Assembly: GCA_947306585.1 (NCBI GenBank)
Contig: CAMZGX010000004.1
Span: 1 to 39,087, forward strand
Direction: 5' to 3'
Source: an uncultured Candidatus Saccharibacteria bacterium
GTDB lineage: Bacteria; Patescibacteriota; Saccharimonadia; Saccharimonadales; Saccharimonadaceae
DNA length: 39,087 nucleotides
Part shown: piece by piece, positions 32,642 through 39,087 of the stretch
Position numbering within the stretch: position 1 is the first letter of the stretch
Layout: every line of letters starts with the position of its first letter
Notes under the pieces: generated by a model
Told to the model about the DNA's origin: nothing
What the model saw: the letters and a program-made list of their open reading frames with translations, nothing else
The model's database searches: none
Program-made: the position numbers and the translations under genes

Positions 32642-33365
32642 TTGCATCCTCCCCATAAACTTTTACAAAAATTTGATCAAAACTCATGCCGTTAAATTGT
32701 TTCTTAATATCTTTTACCGAACCATAGGCATGGACTACGCCATTTTTAAGAAGCAAAGCTGAGTCGCAAAGACGTTCAACTTCATCCATATAATGCGTAA
32801 TCATAATAATGGTTGTGCCCTTTTGATGAAGCTCATCAATAATATCCATCAAAAGTTTGCGGTTTACTGGGTCAAAGCCTTTAGTTGGCTCATCAAGAAT
32901 CAAAAGTTCTGGATCACCCATAATGGTAATACCGAGCTGAACTTTTTGTTGCTGACCAGTCGAAAGTGTTTCGATTTTTTTGTCAGCTTTATCAGCAATA
33001 CCAACGCGCTTCAAATATTTCAGTGACCATTCTTTTGGATTTTTAAGTCCCTTAAGCTCACCAAAATAAACCATTGTATCGATGACTTTTTCCTTTTTAT
33101 AAAGTCCTCTTTCCTCTGGCAAATAGCCAACGGTTGCTTTTTCTGGAGTATATCTTTCACCATTAATTAAAAGTTCACCTGCAGTTGGTTCATACAAACC
33201 AAGCAAGGTTCTAATGGTGGTAGTTTTGCCGGATCCGTTTGATCCGAGCAAGCCAAAAATTTCACCACGTTTTACTTCGAAAGACATGTCTTTAATTACT
33301 GTCTTTTTATTAAACGCAATCTTGAAGTTCTTGACCGTAATTATATTCTTTGAAACCTCACTCAT
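32634..33365 (-). CDS. ABC transporter ATPase, NatA-like
   Basis: This protein of about 243 aa is the ATPase partner of the NatB-like permease. Walker A is GLLGSNGSGKTTTIRTLLG, the Q-loop region is VGYLPEERGLYKKEKV (the EERGLY form typical of NatA), the signature is LSTGQQQKVQLG, and Walker B is LLILDEPTKGFDP, with MITHYMDEVERL for the switch His. The start MSEVSKNI at 33365 is preferred over the ORF-track start because a TATAAT box lies 9 nt upstream, so the message has almost no leader. Confidence 0.9.
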   Translation of the reverse strand: MSEVSKNIITVKNFKIAFNKKTVIKDMSFEVKRGEIFGLLGSNGSGKTTTIRTLLGLYEPTAGELLINGERYTPEKATVGYLPEERGLYKKEKVIDTMVYFGELKGLKNPKEWSLKYLKRVGIADKADKKIETLSTGQQQKVQLGITIMGDPELLILDEPTKGFDPVNRKLLMDIIDELHQKGTTIIMITHYMDEVERLCDSALLLKNGVVHAYGSVKDIKKQFNGMSFDQIFVKVYGEDANE

Positions 33366-33374
33366 AGTCCTTTT

Positions 33375-33380
33375 ATTATA
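33375..33380 (-). promoter_or_regulatory. -10 box of the ABC exporter operon
   Basis: TATAAT on the minus strand ends 9 nt before the ATG at 33365. An AAAGGA lies in the gap, but it would be at the very 5' end of the message. Confidence 0.5.
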
Positions 33381-33417
33381 ACATGAGCAAGATAAAATCT
33401 TAAAAGTCATAAAATAC

Positions 33418-33445
33418 TTGCATATATTTCACTTTATGGTATAAT
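33418..33445 (+). promoter_or_regulatory. Promoter of the 79-aa gene
   Basis: TTGCAT, a 16-nt spacer and TGG-extended TATAAT stand about 40-45 nt before the ATG, giving a normal leader that contains an AAGGAGG site. Confidence 0.65.
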
Positions 33446-33491
33446 AATAAAGTCCAATTAGGTCAAGTCTTATACATAAGGAGGTAGTGTT

Positions 33492-33731
33492 ATGGGAAGT
33501 AACAGAAGTTGGGACGGGACTTTTGATAGTTCCAAAGAGGCTGATCGCAGTGTTGAGGAGGCTCTCCTTGACATCATGGAAGGTAATGAAATCGGTAAAG
33601 CAACCGATGACGGTGGTCTAATTAAAGCAAACGCCGACGGAAGTTGGGAAATGTTTGGACCATCCGACGGACCTAAGGGTCATTACCATTTCGGCAGAGA
33701 CAAAGACGGAAATTATTTCGGACACGGCTGA
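33492..33731 (+). CDS. 79-aa acidic Gly/Asp-rich small protein
   Basis: I do not recognise this protein. It is soluble, acidic and has no cysteine or membrane segment. The front (GSNRSWDGTFDSSKEADRS) leads to a short helix (VEEALLDIMEGNEIG). The back half is rich in Gly, Asp and aromatics (GSWEMFGPSDGPKGHYHFGRD, GNYFGHG). Its expression signals are among the best in the window: a full promoter, a strong AAGGAGG site 7 nt before the ATG, and a clean terminator, so it stands as its own single-gene unit. A stress or binding protein is possible, but nothing in the sequence decides it. Confidence 0.7.
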   Translation: MGSNRSWDGTFDSSKEADRSVEEALLDIMEGNEIGKATDDGGLIKANADGSWEMFGPSDGPKGHYHFGRDKDGNYFGHG

Positions 33732-33744
33732 TATTTAGCCGTCT

Positions 33745-33766
33745 GGGCGCTACGGCGCCCTTTTTT
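33745..33766 (+). terminator. Terminator of the 79-aa gene
   Basis: GGGCGC-TACG-GCGCCC is followed by TTTTTT. Confidence 0.88.
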
Positions 33767-33784
33767 CATTTCTGTTTTTGACAT

Positions 33785-33807
33785 AAAAAAATTGGACTCT
33801 CGTCCAA
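33785..33807 (-). terminator. tRNA-Asn terminator
   Basis: TTGGAC-GAGA-GTCCAA is followed by T7 on the minus strand, two bases after the encoded CCA. Confidence 0.85.
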
Positions 33808-33809
33808 AT

Positions 33810-33884
33810 TGGCTCCCGGGGCCGGGCTCGAACCGGCAACCTCGAAGTTAACAGCTTCTTGCTCCACCATTGAGCTACCCGGGA
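33810..33884 (-). tRNA. tRNA-Asn(GTT)
   Basis: The minus strand folds as a full tRNA: acceptor TCCCGGG/CCCGGGA, D stem GCTC/GAGC, anticodon loop CTGTTAA with anticodon GTT, and T arm GCCGG-TTCGAGC-CCGGC. Discriminator G is followed by an encoded CCA. A promoter lies upstream and a terminator directly downstream, so it is a single-gene unit. Confidence 0.95.
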
Positions 33885-33896
33885 TTAACCTTTCCT

Positions 33897-33925
33897 ATTA
33901 TATCGCAAAAAATCCTCTTTTTCAA
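33897..33925 (-). promoter_or_regulatory. tRNA-Asn promoter inside the upstream terminator
   Basis: TTGAAA, a 17-nt spacer and TATAAT lie on the minus strand, 12 nt before the tRNA. The TTGAAA forms the loop of the upstream gene's terminator hairpin and the spacer contains the hairpin's 3' arm and T-run. Confidence 0.75.
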
Positions 33926-33936
33926 GAGGATTTTTA
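33908..33936 (-). terminator. Terminator of the 33939-34649 gene
   Basis: AAATCCTCTT and AAGAGGATTT form the stem, with a T6 run on the minus strand, starting a few bases after the stop codon. Confidence 0.8.
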
Positions 33937-33938
33937 AC

Positions 33939-34649
33939 TTAATCTTTACTCTGTATTGATTCGATAATTTGCTTAGCGATTTTTACAGCTTCCTTATAAT
34001 CTTCAGTCTGGTCACCAAGCACACAACCGTTACCATAATTAGTATTTACATAGTACTCGTAATCGGTAGTTTTTAGATAGCGCTTGATTCCCTCATAAAC
34101 CGCTGGACTCTTCTGCCAATCTTCGTGTGCGCCACTTGGATTCCATCTTTGGACTTCGCCGAGGAAGAATGGATATTGTTCGTAAGCATCCTTGCCGCCA
34201 CAGATATTTACGTCATAGACTTTACCGTCTTTTGCGATACCAGTAATATAAATTGCACCGTCAAAGACTTCACTGCTTTCGCCAAAGGCAATATCGGTTA
34301 CACCTTCAGGATATTCGAATTTAATTTCCCAACCTTTTGGTTCAAGATATTTTTTTGAATCAACGACCGTAGCGGTACCAGAATCTTCAGTTGCCAAACC
34401 TTGAGCATCAATTTCGATTGAACGTTTTGTGCCAGTTGCTTGAATAGTTTTCTTCTCAACCGCCGAGTTCTGTTCCTCATATTTAGCAAGGTCAGTTTTA
34501 AGACGAGAAAGCTCATCTTTTAACCCATTGTTTTGGGCAATTTGTACGATAAATAATACTAGGAATAATGCTGCTGCAGCTGATGCACCGATCAGTCCAA
34601 TCATTACCCCGTTAACTTTTTTTCTTATACCTAGGTCATTGTTTTCCAT
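33939..34649 (-). CDS. Single-pass membrane protein with coiled coil, unknown function
   Basis: This protein of about 236 aa starts with a short basic cytoplasmic piece (GIRKKVNG) and a membrane span (VMIGLIGASAAAALFLVLFIVQIA, about 14-37). A coiled coil follows (LKDELSRLKTDLAKYEEQ), then an outer domain with GWEIKFEYPEGVTDIAFGES and a possible Cys pair (NICGGKD ... NGCVLGD). It is likely an extracytoplasmic anchored protein; the family is not recognised. The start at 34649 has an AAGGA site; the ORF-track start at 34757 would overlap the divergent metG gene. Confidence 0.7.
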   Translation of the reverse strand: MENNDLGIRKKVNGVMIGLIGASAAAALFLVLFIVQIAQNNGLKDELSRLKTDLAKYEEQNSAVEKKTIQATGTKRSIEIDAQGLATEDSGTATVVDSKKYLEPKGWEIKFEYPEGVTDIAFGESSEVFDGAIYITGIAKDGKVYDVNICGGKDAYEQYPFFLGEVQRWNPSGAHEDWQKSPAVYEGIKRYLKTTDYEYYVNTNYGNGCVLGDQTEDYKEAVKIAKQIIESIQSKD

Positions 34650-34688
34650 AGAAAAATCCTTATGCTTTAATAGTAACACAAAAGATGA

Positions 34689-34694
34689 TATAAT
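34689..34694 (+). promoter_or_regulatory. -10 box of metG
   Basis: TATAAT lies 25 nt before the ATG, with a GAGGA ribosome site between. This is one of the clear leadered cases in the window and a useful contrast to the leaderless ones. Confidence 0.55.
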
Positions 34695-34719
34695 TATAGG
34701 GTTAAAATAGAGGAAAAAT

Positions 34720-36183
34720 ATGAAAACATATATCACAACCGCCATCCCGTACGTCAACGGCGTTCCACACCTCGGTCATGCTGAGGATTATTTACTCGCC
34801 GATATTTATTCTCGTTACATGATGATGTGCGGCCACGATGTACGTTTTCAGGCTGGTACCGATGAACATGGTAACAAGATCGAGAAGAAAGCACTCGACC
34901 TTGGCATCGATGTCAAACAATATGTCGATGAAAACTCAAAGAAATTCCAAGAGTTCATCAAAAAACTCGGCGTAGAATATACTGACTTTATTCGTACGAC
35001 CGATGCTGATCACGAAAAACGTGTCCAAGCAATCTGGAAACAGCTCGAAGCTCACATCTATAAATCTAATTACGAAGGCTTCTATTGTGAAGGCTGTGAA
35101 CGTTTTGTTACTGAAACTGAATATAAGGACAACAACGGCATCTGTCCAGACCACCAAAAGCCGTACGAACATCTTTCTGAGTCAAACTACTACTATCGTG
35201 TTTCTGATTTCAAAGATGCTATCCGCGAAAAAATCGAATCAAATGAACTTAAGATTCTCCCAGAATTTAGGAAGAACGAAATCTTAAAGCTGCTCGATAG
35301 CACTCCAGATGTATCAATCTCACGTCCAACCGCTCACCTTAAATGGGGCGTAAAAGTCCCTGGCGACGACGAGCAAGTCATGTACGTTTGGATGGATGCT
35401 CTTTCAAACTACATCACCGTTCTTGGTTACCCAGACAAAGATATTTCTGACTTCTGGCCAGCAACCGTTCAGGTTGTCGGTAAAGACATCCTTCGTTTCC
35501 ATGCTATTCTTTGGCCAGCAATTCTCTTAGGCCTCGGTCTTCCCCTTCCAAAGACTTTACTTTGCCATGGCTTCATTCTTTCTAACGGTCAAAAGATGTC
35601 TAAATCAATCGGCAACGTCGTTGATCCAATCGAAGTCTTAGACAAGCACGGTCTCGATGCTTTCCGTTACTTCTTCTCCCGCCACGTCGACACCTTCACT
35701 GATGGTGATTTTACCTGGGATAAATTCGAAGACGCTTACAACAACGAGCTCGCAAACGATTACGGCAACCTCGTCCAACGTCTTTCAAACCTCTGTAAAA
35801 AGAACGAAATCACTCGTGAATTCCTCGAGAAACGTAAAGTCCTAGAAGATGGCAAGTTCCGCAACACTTGGGATTCTGATGATGCTGAATACAAGCGCTT
35901 GATGGATAATTTCGAATTCACTAAAGGCATCGAATATGCTTGGGGTAAAATCAGTGCCGTCAACAAACGCATTGAAGACACCAAGCCATGGTCAGTTGCT
36001 AAAGAGAATCCAGAAGAAGCAAAAATCTTGCTCGCTTCCCTCGTCGCAGACCTTTTGAATGCTAACGAAATGCTCAAGCCATTCCTTCCAATCGCTGAGA
36101 AAGTTTCTGAAATCTTTACCGCTAAAACTATTGTTCCACCAGAAACTCCACTCTTCCCAAAAGAGTTTAAGAAAGAAGCTTAA
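34720..36183 (+). CDS. metG: Methionyl-tRNA synthetase
   Basis: This 487-aa class I synthetase charges tRNA-Met. HIGH appears as GVPHLGHAEDYLLADIYSR (about residues 14-32). A zinc knuckle of the C-x2-C...C-x2-H kind is seen in CEGCERFVTETEYKDNNGICPDH. The KMSKS motif is SNGQKMSKSIGNVVDP. The protein ends after the anticodon-binding helices and lacks the C-terminal tRNA-binding (Trbp111-like) extension, so it is a short form. It has a GAGGA ribosome site and is followed by a terminator. Confidence 0.96.
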   Translation: MKTYITTAIPYVNGVPHLGHAEDYLLADIYSRYMMMCGHDVRFQAGTDEHGNKIEKKALDLGIDVKQYVDENSKKFQEFIKKLGVEYTDFIRTTDADHEKRVQAIWKQLEAHIYKSNYEGFYCEGCERFVTETEYKDNNGICPDHQKPYEHLSESNYYYRVSDFKDAIREKIESNELKILPEFRKNEILKLLDSTPDVSISRPTAHLKWGVKVPGDDEQVMYVWMDALSNYITVLGYPDKDISDFWPATVQVVGKDILRFHAILWPAILLGLGLPLPKTLLCHGFILSNGQKMSKSIGNVVDPIEVLDKHGLDAFRYFFSRHVDTFTDGDFTWDKFEDAYNNELANDYGNLVQRLSNLCKKNEITREFLEKRKVLEDGKFRNTWDSDDAEYKRLMDNFEFTKGIEYAWGKISAVNKRIEDTKPWSVAKENPEEAKILLASLVADLLNANEMLKPFLPIAEKVSEIFTAKTIVPPETPLFPKEFKKEA

Positions 36184-36211
36184 AAAAGGCCACCCGCTGG
36201 GGTGGCTTTTT
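36184..36211. terminator. Terminator between metG and the 272-aa gene
   Basis: AAGGCCACCC-GCTG-GGGTGGCTTTTT forms a strong stem with T-runs on both strands, between convergent genes. Confidence 0.88.
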
Positions 36212-36226
36212 CATGTACTTTGGTGA

Positions 36227-37045
36227 TTATGGTTTGGCTGCTGGATCTGGCTGCGGTGGTATCGGAGCATCATATCTTTTATTTTCATTCTCGTAAGCTC
36301 TAATTCTCTCCATAGGTTCCGGATAATCTTCTTCATATGCGAGCAAAGCGCCAGTTTTTTCGTGACACTCGTCCCACATTTTTTCGTAGATTTCGTTCTC
36401 CTCATCAGTCATTACCGGATACATAGCTTCGTATAGAATAATTTTAGCTACCTGAAGCCTTTGTTCAGCGTAAAGGATATCAAACTCAAGATCAATATCA
36501 TCTAGGTCTTCACGCTTCAGTTCCTTAGCTACCGACGTACCGGTTTCCGTTGAACCCGTTGCCTTGGCAAATTCAGCCCTCTTTGTATTAAGAGTTATCG
36601 CCATACAAGCGTATTCCTCCCGCTCCTCTTCAGTAACTTCTGCCGTAGAATACTTCTCATAATACAGAGTCTTTGCGTTAAGTACATCAATTTCATGACG
36701 CAAAACTTCTATCTCACACTTCATGATCCGTTCGCTATCCTCAGATGTCTCAGGTACTGTTGATGTGTCCTCGGCCAGAGTATCTGTTCCGATTATAACG
36801 TATTCAATTGAAGCTTCTGATTTCGCCTCCTGAGGTTCAAACTGGTGTTCCGATTTTATTTTGACAAAATTATCATCGTTATACCACTTTGTAGCAACCC
36901 CAATTTCCTTAATGAGTACGACTACTGCAATAACTAAAAAGATTACAAAAGCATAGATTGTACCCCTTGACGGAGACTGGTTAGTCTTAGACTCCTCCTG
37001 ATCATCAAAATATGGCTTGATTTCTCTCTCTTTTTTCAAAAACAT
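36227..37045 (-). CDS. Acidic single-pass membrane protein, unknown function
   Basis: This 272-aa protein has a charged cytoplasmic front (KKEREIKPYFDDQEESK), one membrane span (TIYAFVIFLVIAVVVLIKEIGV, about 29-50) and a long, acidic, mostly helical outer part. EVLRHEIDVLNAKTLYYEKYSTAEVTEEEREEY and a similar later stretch IDLEFDILYAEQRLQVAKIILYEAMYPVMTDEENEIYEKM look like two copies of one helical unit ending in TxEExExY. The end is Pro-rich (PIPPQPDPAAKP). No family recognised. It has an AAGGAGGGAAAA site and a leader of about 75 nt. Confidence 0.7.
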   Translation of the reverse strand: MFLKKEREIKPYFDDQEESKTNQSPSRGTIYAFVIFLVIAVVVLIKEIGVATKWYNDDNFVKIKSEHQFEPQEAKSEASIEYVIIGTDTLAEDTSTVPETSEDSERIMKCEIEVLRHEIDVLNAKTLYYEKYSTAEVTEEEREEYACMAITLNTKRAEFAKATGSTETGTSVAKELKREDLDDIDLEFDILYAEQRLQVAKIILYEAMYPVMTDEENEIYEKMWDECHEKTGALLAYEEDYPEPMERIRAYENENKRYDAPIPPQPDPAAKP

Positions 37046-37128
37046 AAACTTTTCCCTCCTTAAAAGTTGTGTTTAGGCGTTTAGCCTCTGTAAATGTGCA
37101 TTAACCTCACCAATTGGTTATTCCTATT

Positions 37129-37157
37129 ATTATATCATAAAAAACCCAAAAAATCAA
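37129..37157 (-). promoter_or_regulatory. Promoter of the 272-aa gene
   Basis: The minus strand has TTGATT, a 17-nt spacer and TATAAT. The leader that follows holds an AGGC-TAAAC-GCCT hairpin and the palindrome CCAATTGG before the ribosome site. Confidence 0.55.
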
Positions 37158-37170
37158 TGGTTCTTATGGT

Positions 37171-37200
37171 AAAAATAGCCGCGATTTATGCTTCGCGGCC
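37171..37200 (-). terminator. Terminator of the 97-aa gene
   Basis: GCCGCG and CGCGGC pair around a 10-nt loop, followed by TATTTTT on the minus strand. Confidence 0.65.
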
Positions 37201-37209
37201 TTGCGTTGA

Positions 37210-37503
37210 TTAGTGGGCGATTCCTCTGAAAATTAGTTCAATTTCCTCTTCCGTATACTCCGGATGAGCATCTGAATAAAGCTCAATGGCTTCTCTCATA
37301 ACAGCTTGTCTATCTATTGTACGAACCTTCTTTTCCGCATCTGATGCCGAAGATTCACTTGCATAAGCACAAGCTAGTATAATTACTATTGCTACAGTCC
37401 ACACAAGAACCTTCTTCAGAAAAGCTTTGATCCTAACTAAGCGAATTCCCCTTCGTTGCTCTGGGTCCATTTGGTAATCGTCATCATCGTGAATAAAGAA
37501 CAT
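37210..37503 (-). CDS. 97-aa single-pass membrane protein, unknown function
   Basis: A very acidic front (HDDDDYQMDPEQ) and a basic patch (RRGIRLVRIKAFLKK) precede one membrane span (VLVWTVAIVIILACAYA, about 33-49). A helical outer tail follows with REAIELYSDAHPEYTEEEIELIFRG. The basic patch before the span implies N-in topology. No family is recognised. Its ribosome site AAGGAGGGAAAAG is the same as that of the neighbouring 272-aa gene, and both proteins share the small-cytoplasmic, one-span, helical-acidic layout, so they may act together or be distant relatives. Confidence 0.7.
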   Translation of the reverse strand: MFFIHDDDDYQMDPEQRRGIRLVRIKAFLKKVLVWTVAIVIILACAYASESSASDAEKKVRTIDRQAVMREAIELYSDAHPEYTEEEIELIFRGIAH

Positions 37504-37540
37504 ACCCTTTTCCCTCCTTTTTGAAAAGAATACGATACGA

Positions 37541-38227
37541 CTAGCAGATTATATCACATTTAACTCGATTTTTCCACTCTTCTTCAACTTGATACGAGTC
37601 GCGGATTTTTGATATCGCTTTTTTAAGTATCCAAGCTGGCAAATCGACGTTTTTCATAAATGAAAACGTTAGGTCCGGAAAGCGCACAAAGCACTTTTGG
37701 ATCAGCCATGCCGCTGCCATCTTAATATAATATTCTTCTCTGTTTTTGACCCTTAAAATCCGGTCGAAAACCACTTCGATGTAATCTGCATCAACGTAAA
37801 AATCTAGTAGCAGAACCAGACCCATTCGAACTTGGAATTCTGTTCCATTAAGCAGCTCATCAATCACCTCGAGCCATTGCTCACGGTTCTTCTTCACACA
37901 CTTCAAACTAGCACAGAAAAGATCGACCATTTCCCATGAGTCAAATCTCTGTACATGCTTGAACAATTCTTTTTCATCAAGACCCTTCTTTGAGATCTTC
38001 TTCGCTAAAAGAAATGACAAAAGATGAACCTCTTCCCTAGCTTTTGGTTTAAGTTCCACCAAAATCCGCTCAGTATCTTCGACACTTATCTCTTTTGCTA
38101 GTCTTCGAATTGCCGGTATCCTCACCCCCATTACTAGATATTCACTTGGCGCGCCCTTAGCCACAAAATCTCCGTACTCTGGTTCTGCCAAATTAATTAG
38201 CTTTTCCCTGATTTCGGAGATTTTCAT
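37541..38227 (-). CDS. AlkD-like DNA alkylation repair protein
   Basis: This 228-aa protein matches the AlkD/AlkC HEAT-repeat family (PF08713), which removes or binds alkylated bases. It shows VMGVRIPAIRRLAKEI (family start), REEVHLLSFLLAKKI, FDSWEMVDLFCASL (where AlkD has NWDxxD), EFQVRMGLVLLLDFYV, and YYIKMAAAWLIQKCFVRFP. The fold call is fairly sure, but glycosylase activity is not, because some members act on other substrates. It starts one base after the stop of the membrane-thioredoxin gene, so the two are co-transcribed. Confidence 0.82.
   Translation of the reverse strand: MKISEIREKLINLAEPEYGDFVAKGAPSEYLVMGVRIPAIRRLAKEISVEDTERILVELKPKAREEVHLLSFLLAKKISKKGLDEKELFKHVQRFDSWEMVDLFCASLKCVKKNREQWLEVIDELLNGTEFQVRMGLVLLLDFYVDADYIEVVFDRILRVKNREEYYIKMAAAWLIQKCFVRFPDLTFSFMKNVDLPAWILKKAISKIRDSYQVEEEWKNRVKCDIIC
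37548..37556 (-). promoter_or_regulatory. Extended -10 for the 97-aa gene
   Basis: TGA-TATAAT lies in the last codons of the alkD-like gene on the minus strand, giving a leader of about 35-40 nt with a strong ribosome site. Confidence 0.45.
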
Positions 38228-38228
38228 A

Positions 38229-38753
38229 CTATTTAATCTTTTTATCGAAATAAATATCAGTGCCGCTCTTCTCGGCCTTCTTTATTGCCTCAAGAATCTT
38301 TTTGGTAGTAGTACCATTGGTAAATCCCTGGAAACTTTCGCCGCCAATAATTGTATATGGAACTGAGTTTACTTCGCCATCGCCTTGATAGTGTGCAAAC
38401 TTTGCCATAATGTTGCGGTTTTCGCTGTTGTTAAAGACTTCAAAGCCATAGATTGCGACTTTGCCCTCATATTCACTACGGATTTGATCAAGCCATTGCC
38501 ACTGGGCCTTACAATGTGGACAGCCGCTACCCCAGAACATGTAAATATTTACCACACCATCAATCTTTTTGATATCCGAAAGCGTTGCGTCTTTATTCAT
38601 ATAGACAGCTTCTTCACTGTCAGCCTTTACTACCACTTCTTCTTCTGGTTCAACCTCGGTCTGGTTTGAATTAATTGCAATTACCGTAACTGTCGTCACG
38701 ATTCCAACTAGTACTGCTACAATTGCACCAAATAATACTACCTTCTTTTTCAT
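38229..38753 (-). CDS. Membrane-anchored thioredoxin-fold protein
   Basis: This 174-aa protein has a basic start and a membrane span (VVLFGAIVAVLVGIVTTVTVIAI, about 5-27), then a thioredoxin domain facing outward. The active site is WGSGCPHCKAQWQWL (CPHC, as in DsbA/DsbC-type proteins, about 78-81), and the cis-proline is VNSVPYTIIGGESF. CPHC and the outer location suggest a thiol oxidase or isomerase of exported proteins, fitting the Cys-containing surface protein at 22761. The ATG lies 6 nt after TGC-TAAAAT, so it is predicted to be leaderless. It is first of a two-gene unit with the AlkD-like gene. Confidence 0.85.
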   Translation of the reverse strand: MKKKVVLFGAIVAVLVGIVTTVTVIAINSNQTEVEPEEEVVVKADSEEAVYMNKDATLSDIKKIDGVVNIYMFWGSGCPHCKAQWQWLDQIRSEYEGKVAIYGFEVFNNSENRNIMAKFAHYQGDGEVNSVPYTIIGGESFQGFTNGTTTKKILEAIKKAEKSGTDIYFDKKIK

Positions 38754-38759
38754 ACCTTA

Positions 38760-38768
38760 ATTTTAGCA
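38760..38768 (-). promoter_or_regulatory. Extended -10 of the thioredoxin gene
   Basis: TGC-TAAAAT on the minus strand ends 6 nt before the ATG and starts two bases after the T-run of the rpsA terminator. Confidence 0.55.
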
Positions 38769-38769
38769 C

Positions 38770-38792
38770 AAAAAAGAGCCCCGAAGGGCTCT
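38770..38792 (-). terminator. rpsA terminator
   Basis: AGAGCCC-TTCG-GGGCTCT, a UUCG tetraloop hairpin, is followed by T6 on the minus strand. Confidence 0.88.
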
Positions 38793-38803
38793 ATTTTGAA
38801 TCA

Positions 38804-39087
38804 TTAAGCGATTGTAAGGCTGATCTTGCGACCATCTTTGTCGATGTCGAGAACCTTGAAGTCTTTGCGCTCGTTAAGAGTGAAGACCTTCTCTGGATCT
38901 ACATCGTTACCTTCGCCGAGCTCAGAAACGTGAACGAGAGCTTCTACAGCTGGTGAGATCTGTACGAATGCACCAAATGGGGTGATACGAGTAACAGTAC
39001 CTTCAACCTTGTCGCCCTTCTTGAGTTTCTCAACTTCTGAAAGCCATGGGTCTTCAGTAAGTTGCTTCATAGAGAGGCTGAGGCGTT
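38804..39087 (-). CDS. rpsA: 30S ribosomal protein S1, C-terminal part
   Basis: Only the 3' end is in the window. The reading frame continues past the ORF-track ATG to the window edge as RLSLSMKQLTEDPW, the usual join between S1 domains. The last S1 (OB-fold) domain is complete: GDKVEGTVTRITPFGAFVQI, EALVHVSEL and a final DGRKISLTIA. S1 binds mRNA on the small subunit. ATG at 39070 is therefore an internal Met, not the start. A UUCG terminator follows the stop. Confidence 0.88.
   Translation of the reverse strand, partial: RLSLSMKQLTEDPWLSEVEKLKKGDKVEGTVTRITPFGAFVQISPAVEALVHVSELGEGNDVDPEKVFTLNERKDFKVLDIDKDGRKISLTIA

Noticed and set aside
39068-39070. ATG at 39070 as the start of a small S1-domain gene
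   Set aside because: The frame remains open upstream to the window edge with residues typical of an S1 inter-domain join, so this is the end of rpsA.

Overview
The window looks like a chromosomal segment of a Candidatus Saccharibacteria (TM7)/Patescibacteria genome. This is an inference from gene content and style, not from a search. Supporting signs are a compact, mostly vertical housekeeping gene set at moderate-to-low GC, very short spacers, short versions of MetRS, MetK and Fmt, several small proteins of the DUF5663 kind, and LPXTG-type surface proteins. TGA is used as an ordinary stop throughout, so the UGA=Gly code of some other CPR lineages does not apply.

Layout. 1-1740: the 5' half of tRNA-Ser(GGA), rplU and a RimK-like ATP-grasp ligase. 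1766-7203: a cell-surface operon on the minus strand, made of a small DUF5663-like protein, a 1176-aa membrane protein with repeats on both sides of its membrane segment, and an LPXTG wall-anchor protein. 7204-8054: an AT-rich gene-poor stretch with a 38-aa ORF missed by the ORF track, a strong promoter and a GC-rich structured RNA candidate. 8055-14999: the ftsA-ftsZ-nrdR-thioredoxin-like-HD-ileS run. 15000-21260: map, two adenylate-kinase-like genes, rpsU, recJ, a winged-helix protein and priA. 21379-22760: def-fmt. 22761-24522: a large glycine-rich surface protein. 24563-28690: a DUF5663-type gene and sufCBSU. 28692-30844: metK with a SAM riboswitch, then an HD/Cys-cluster protein. 30901-33383: a COG2426 membrane protein and a NatAB-like ABC exporter. 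33418-39087: a 79-aa small protein, tRNA-Asn(GTT), membrane proteins of unknown role, metG, an AlkD-like protein, a membrane thioredoxin and the 3' end of rpsA.

How the genes work together. Division (ftsA, ftsZ) sits beside the dNTP-synthesis regulator nrdR. Formyl-Met handling (metG, fmt, def, map) is complete within the window. SUF-type Fe-S assembly is present in a minimal form without a visible sufD, and its sufB carries an in-frame TAA 39 codons before its natural end. Two themes run across the window. First, about eleven transcription units have a TATAAT-like box only 6-9 nt before the start codon, which predicts leaderless mRNAs, while genes inside operons carry Shine-Dalgarno sites. 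Second, terminators are often fused directly to the next promoter.

The best leads are the Cys-free NrdR, the interrupted sufB, the structured RNA island at 7931-8046, the SAM riboswitch whose closing helix may include the metK start codon, the repeat architecture of the 1176-aa protein, and the leaderless promoter layout.
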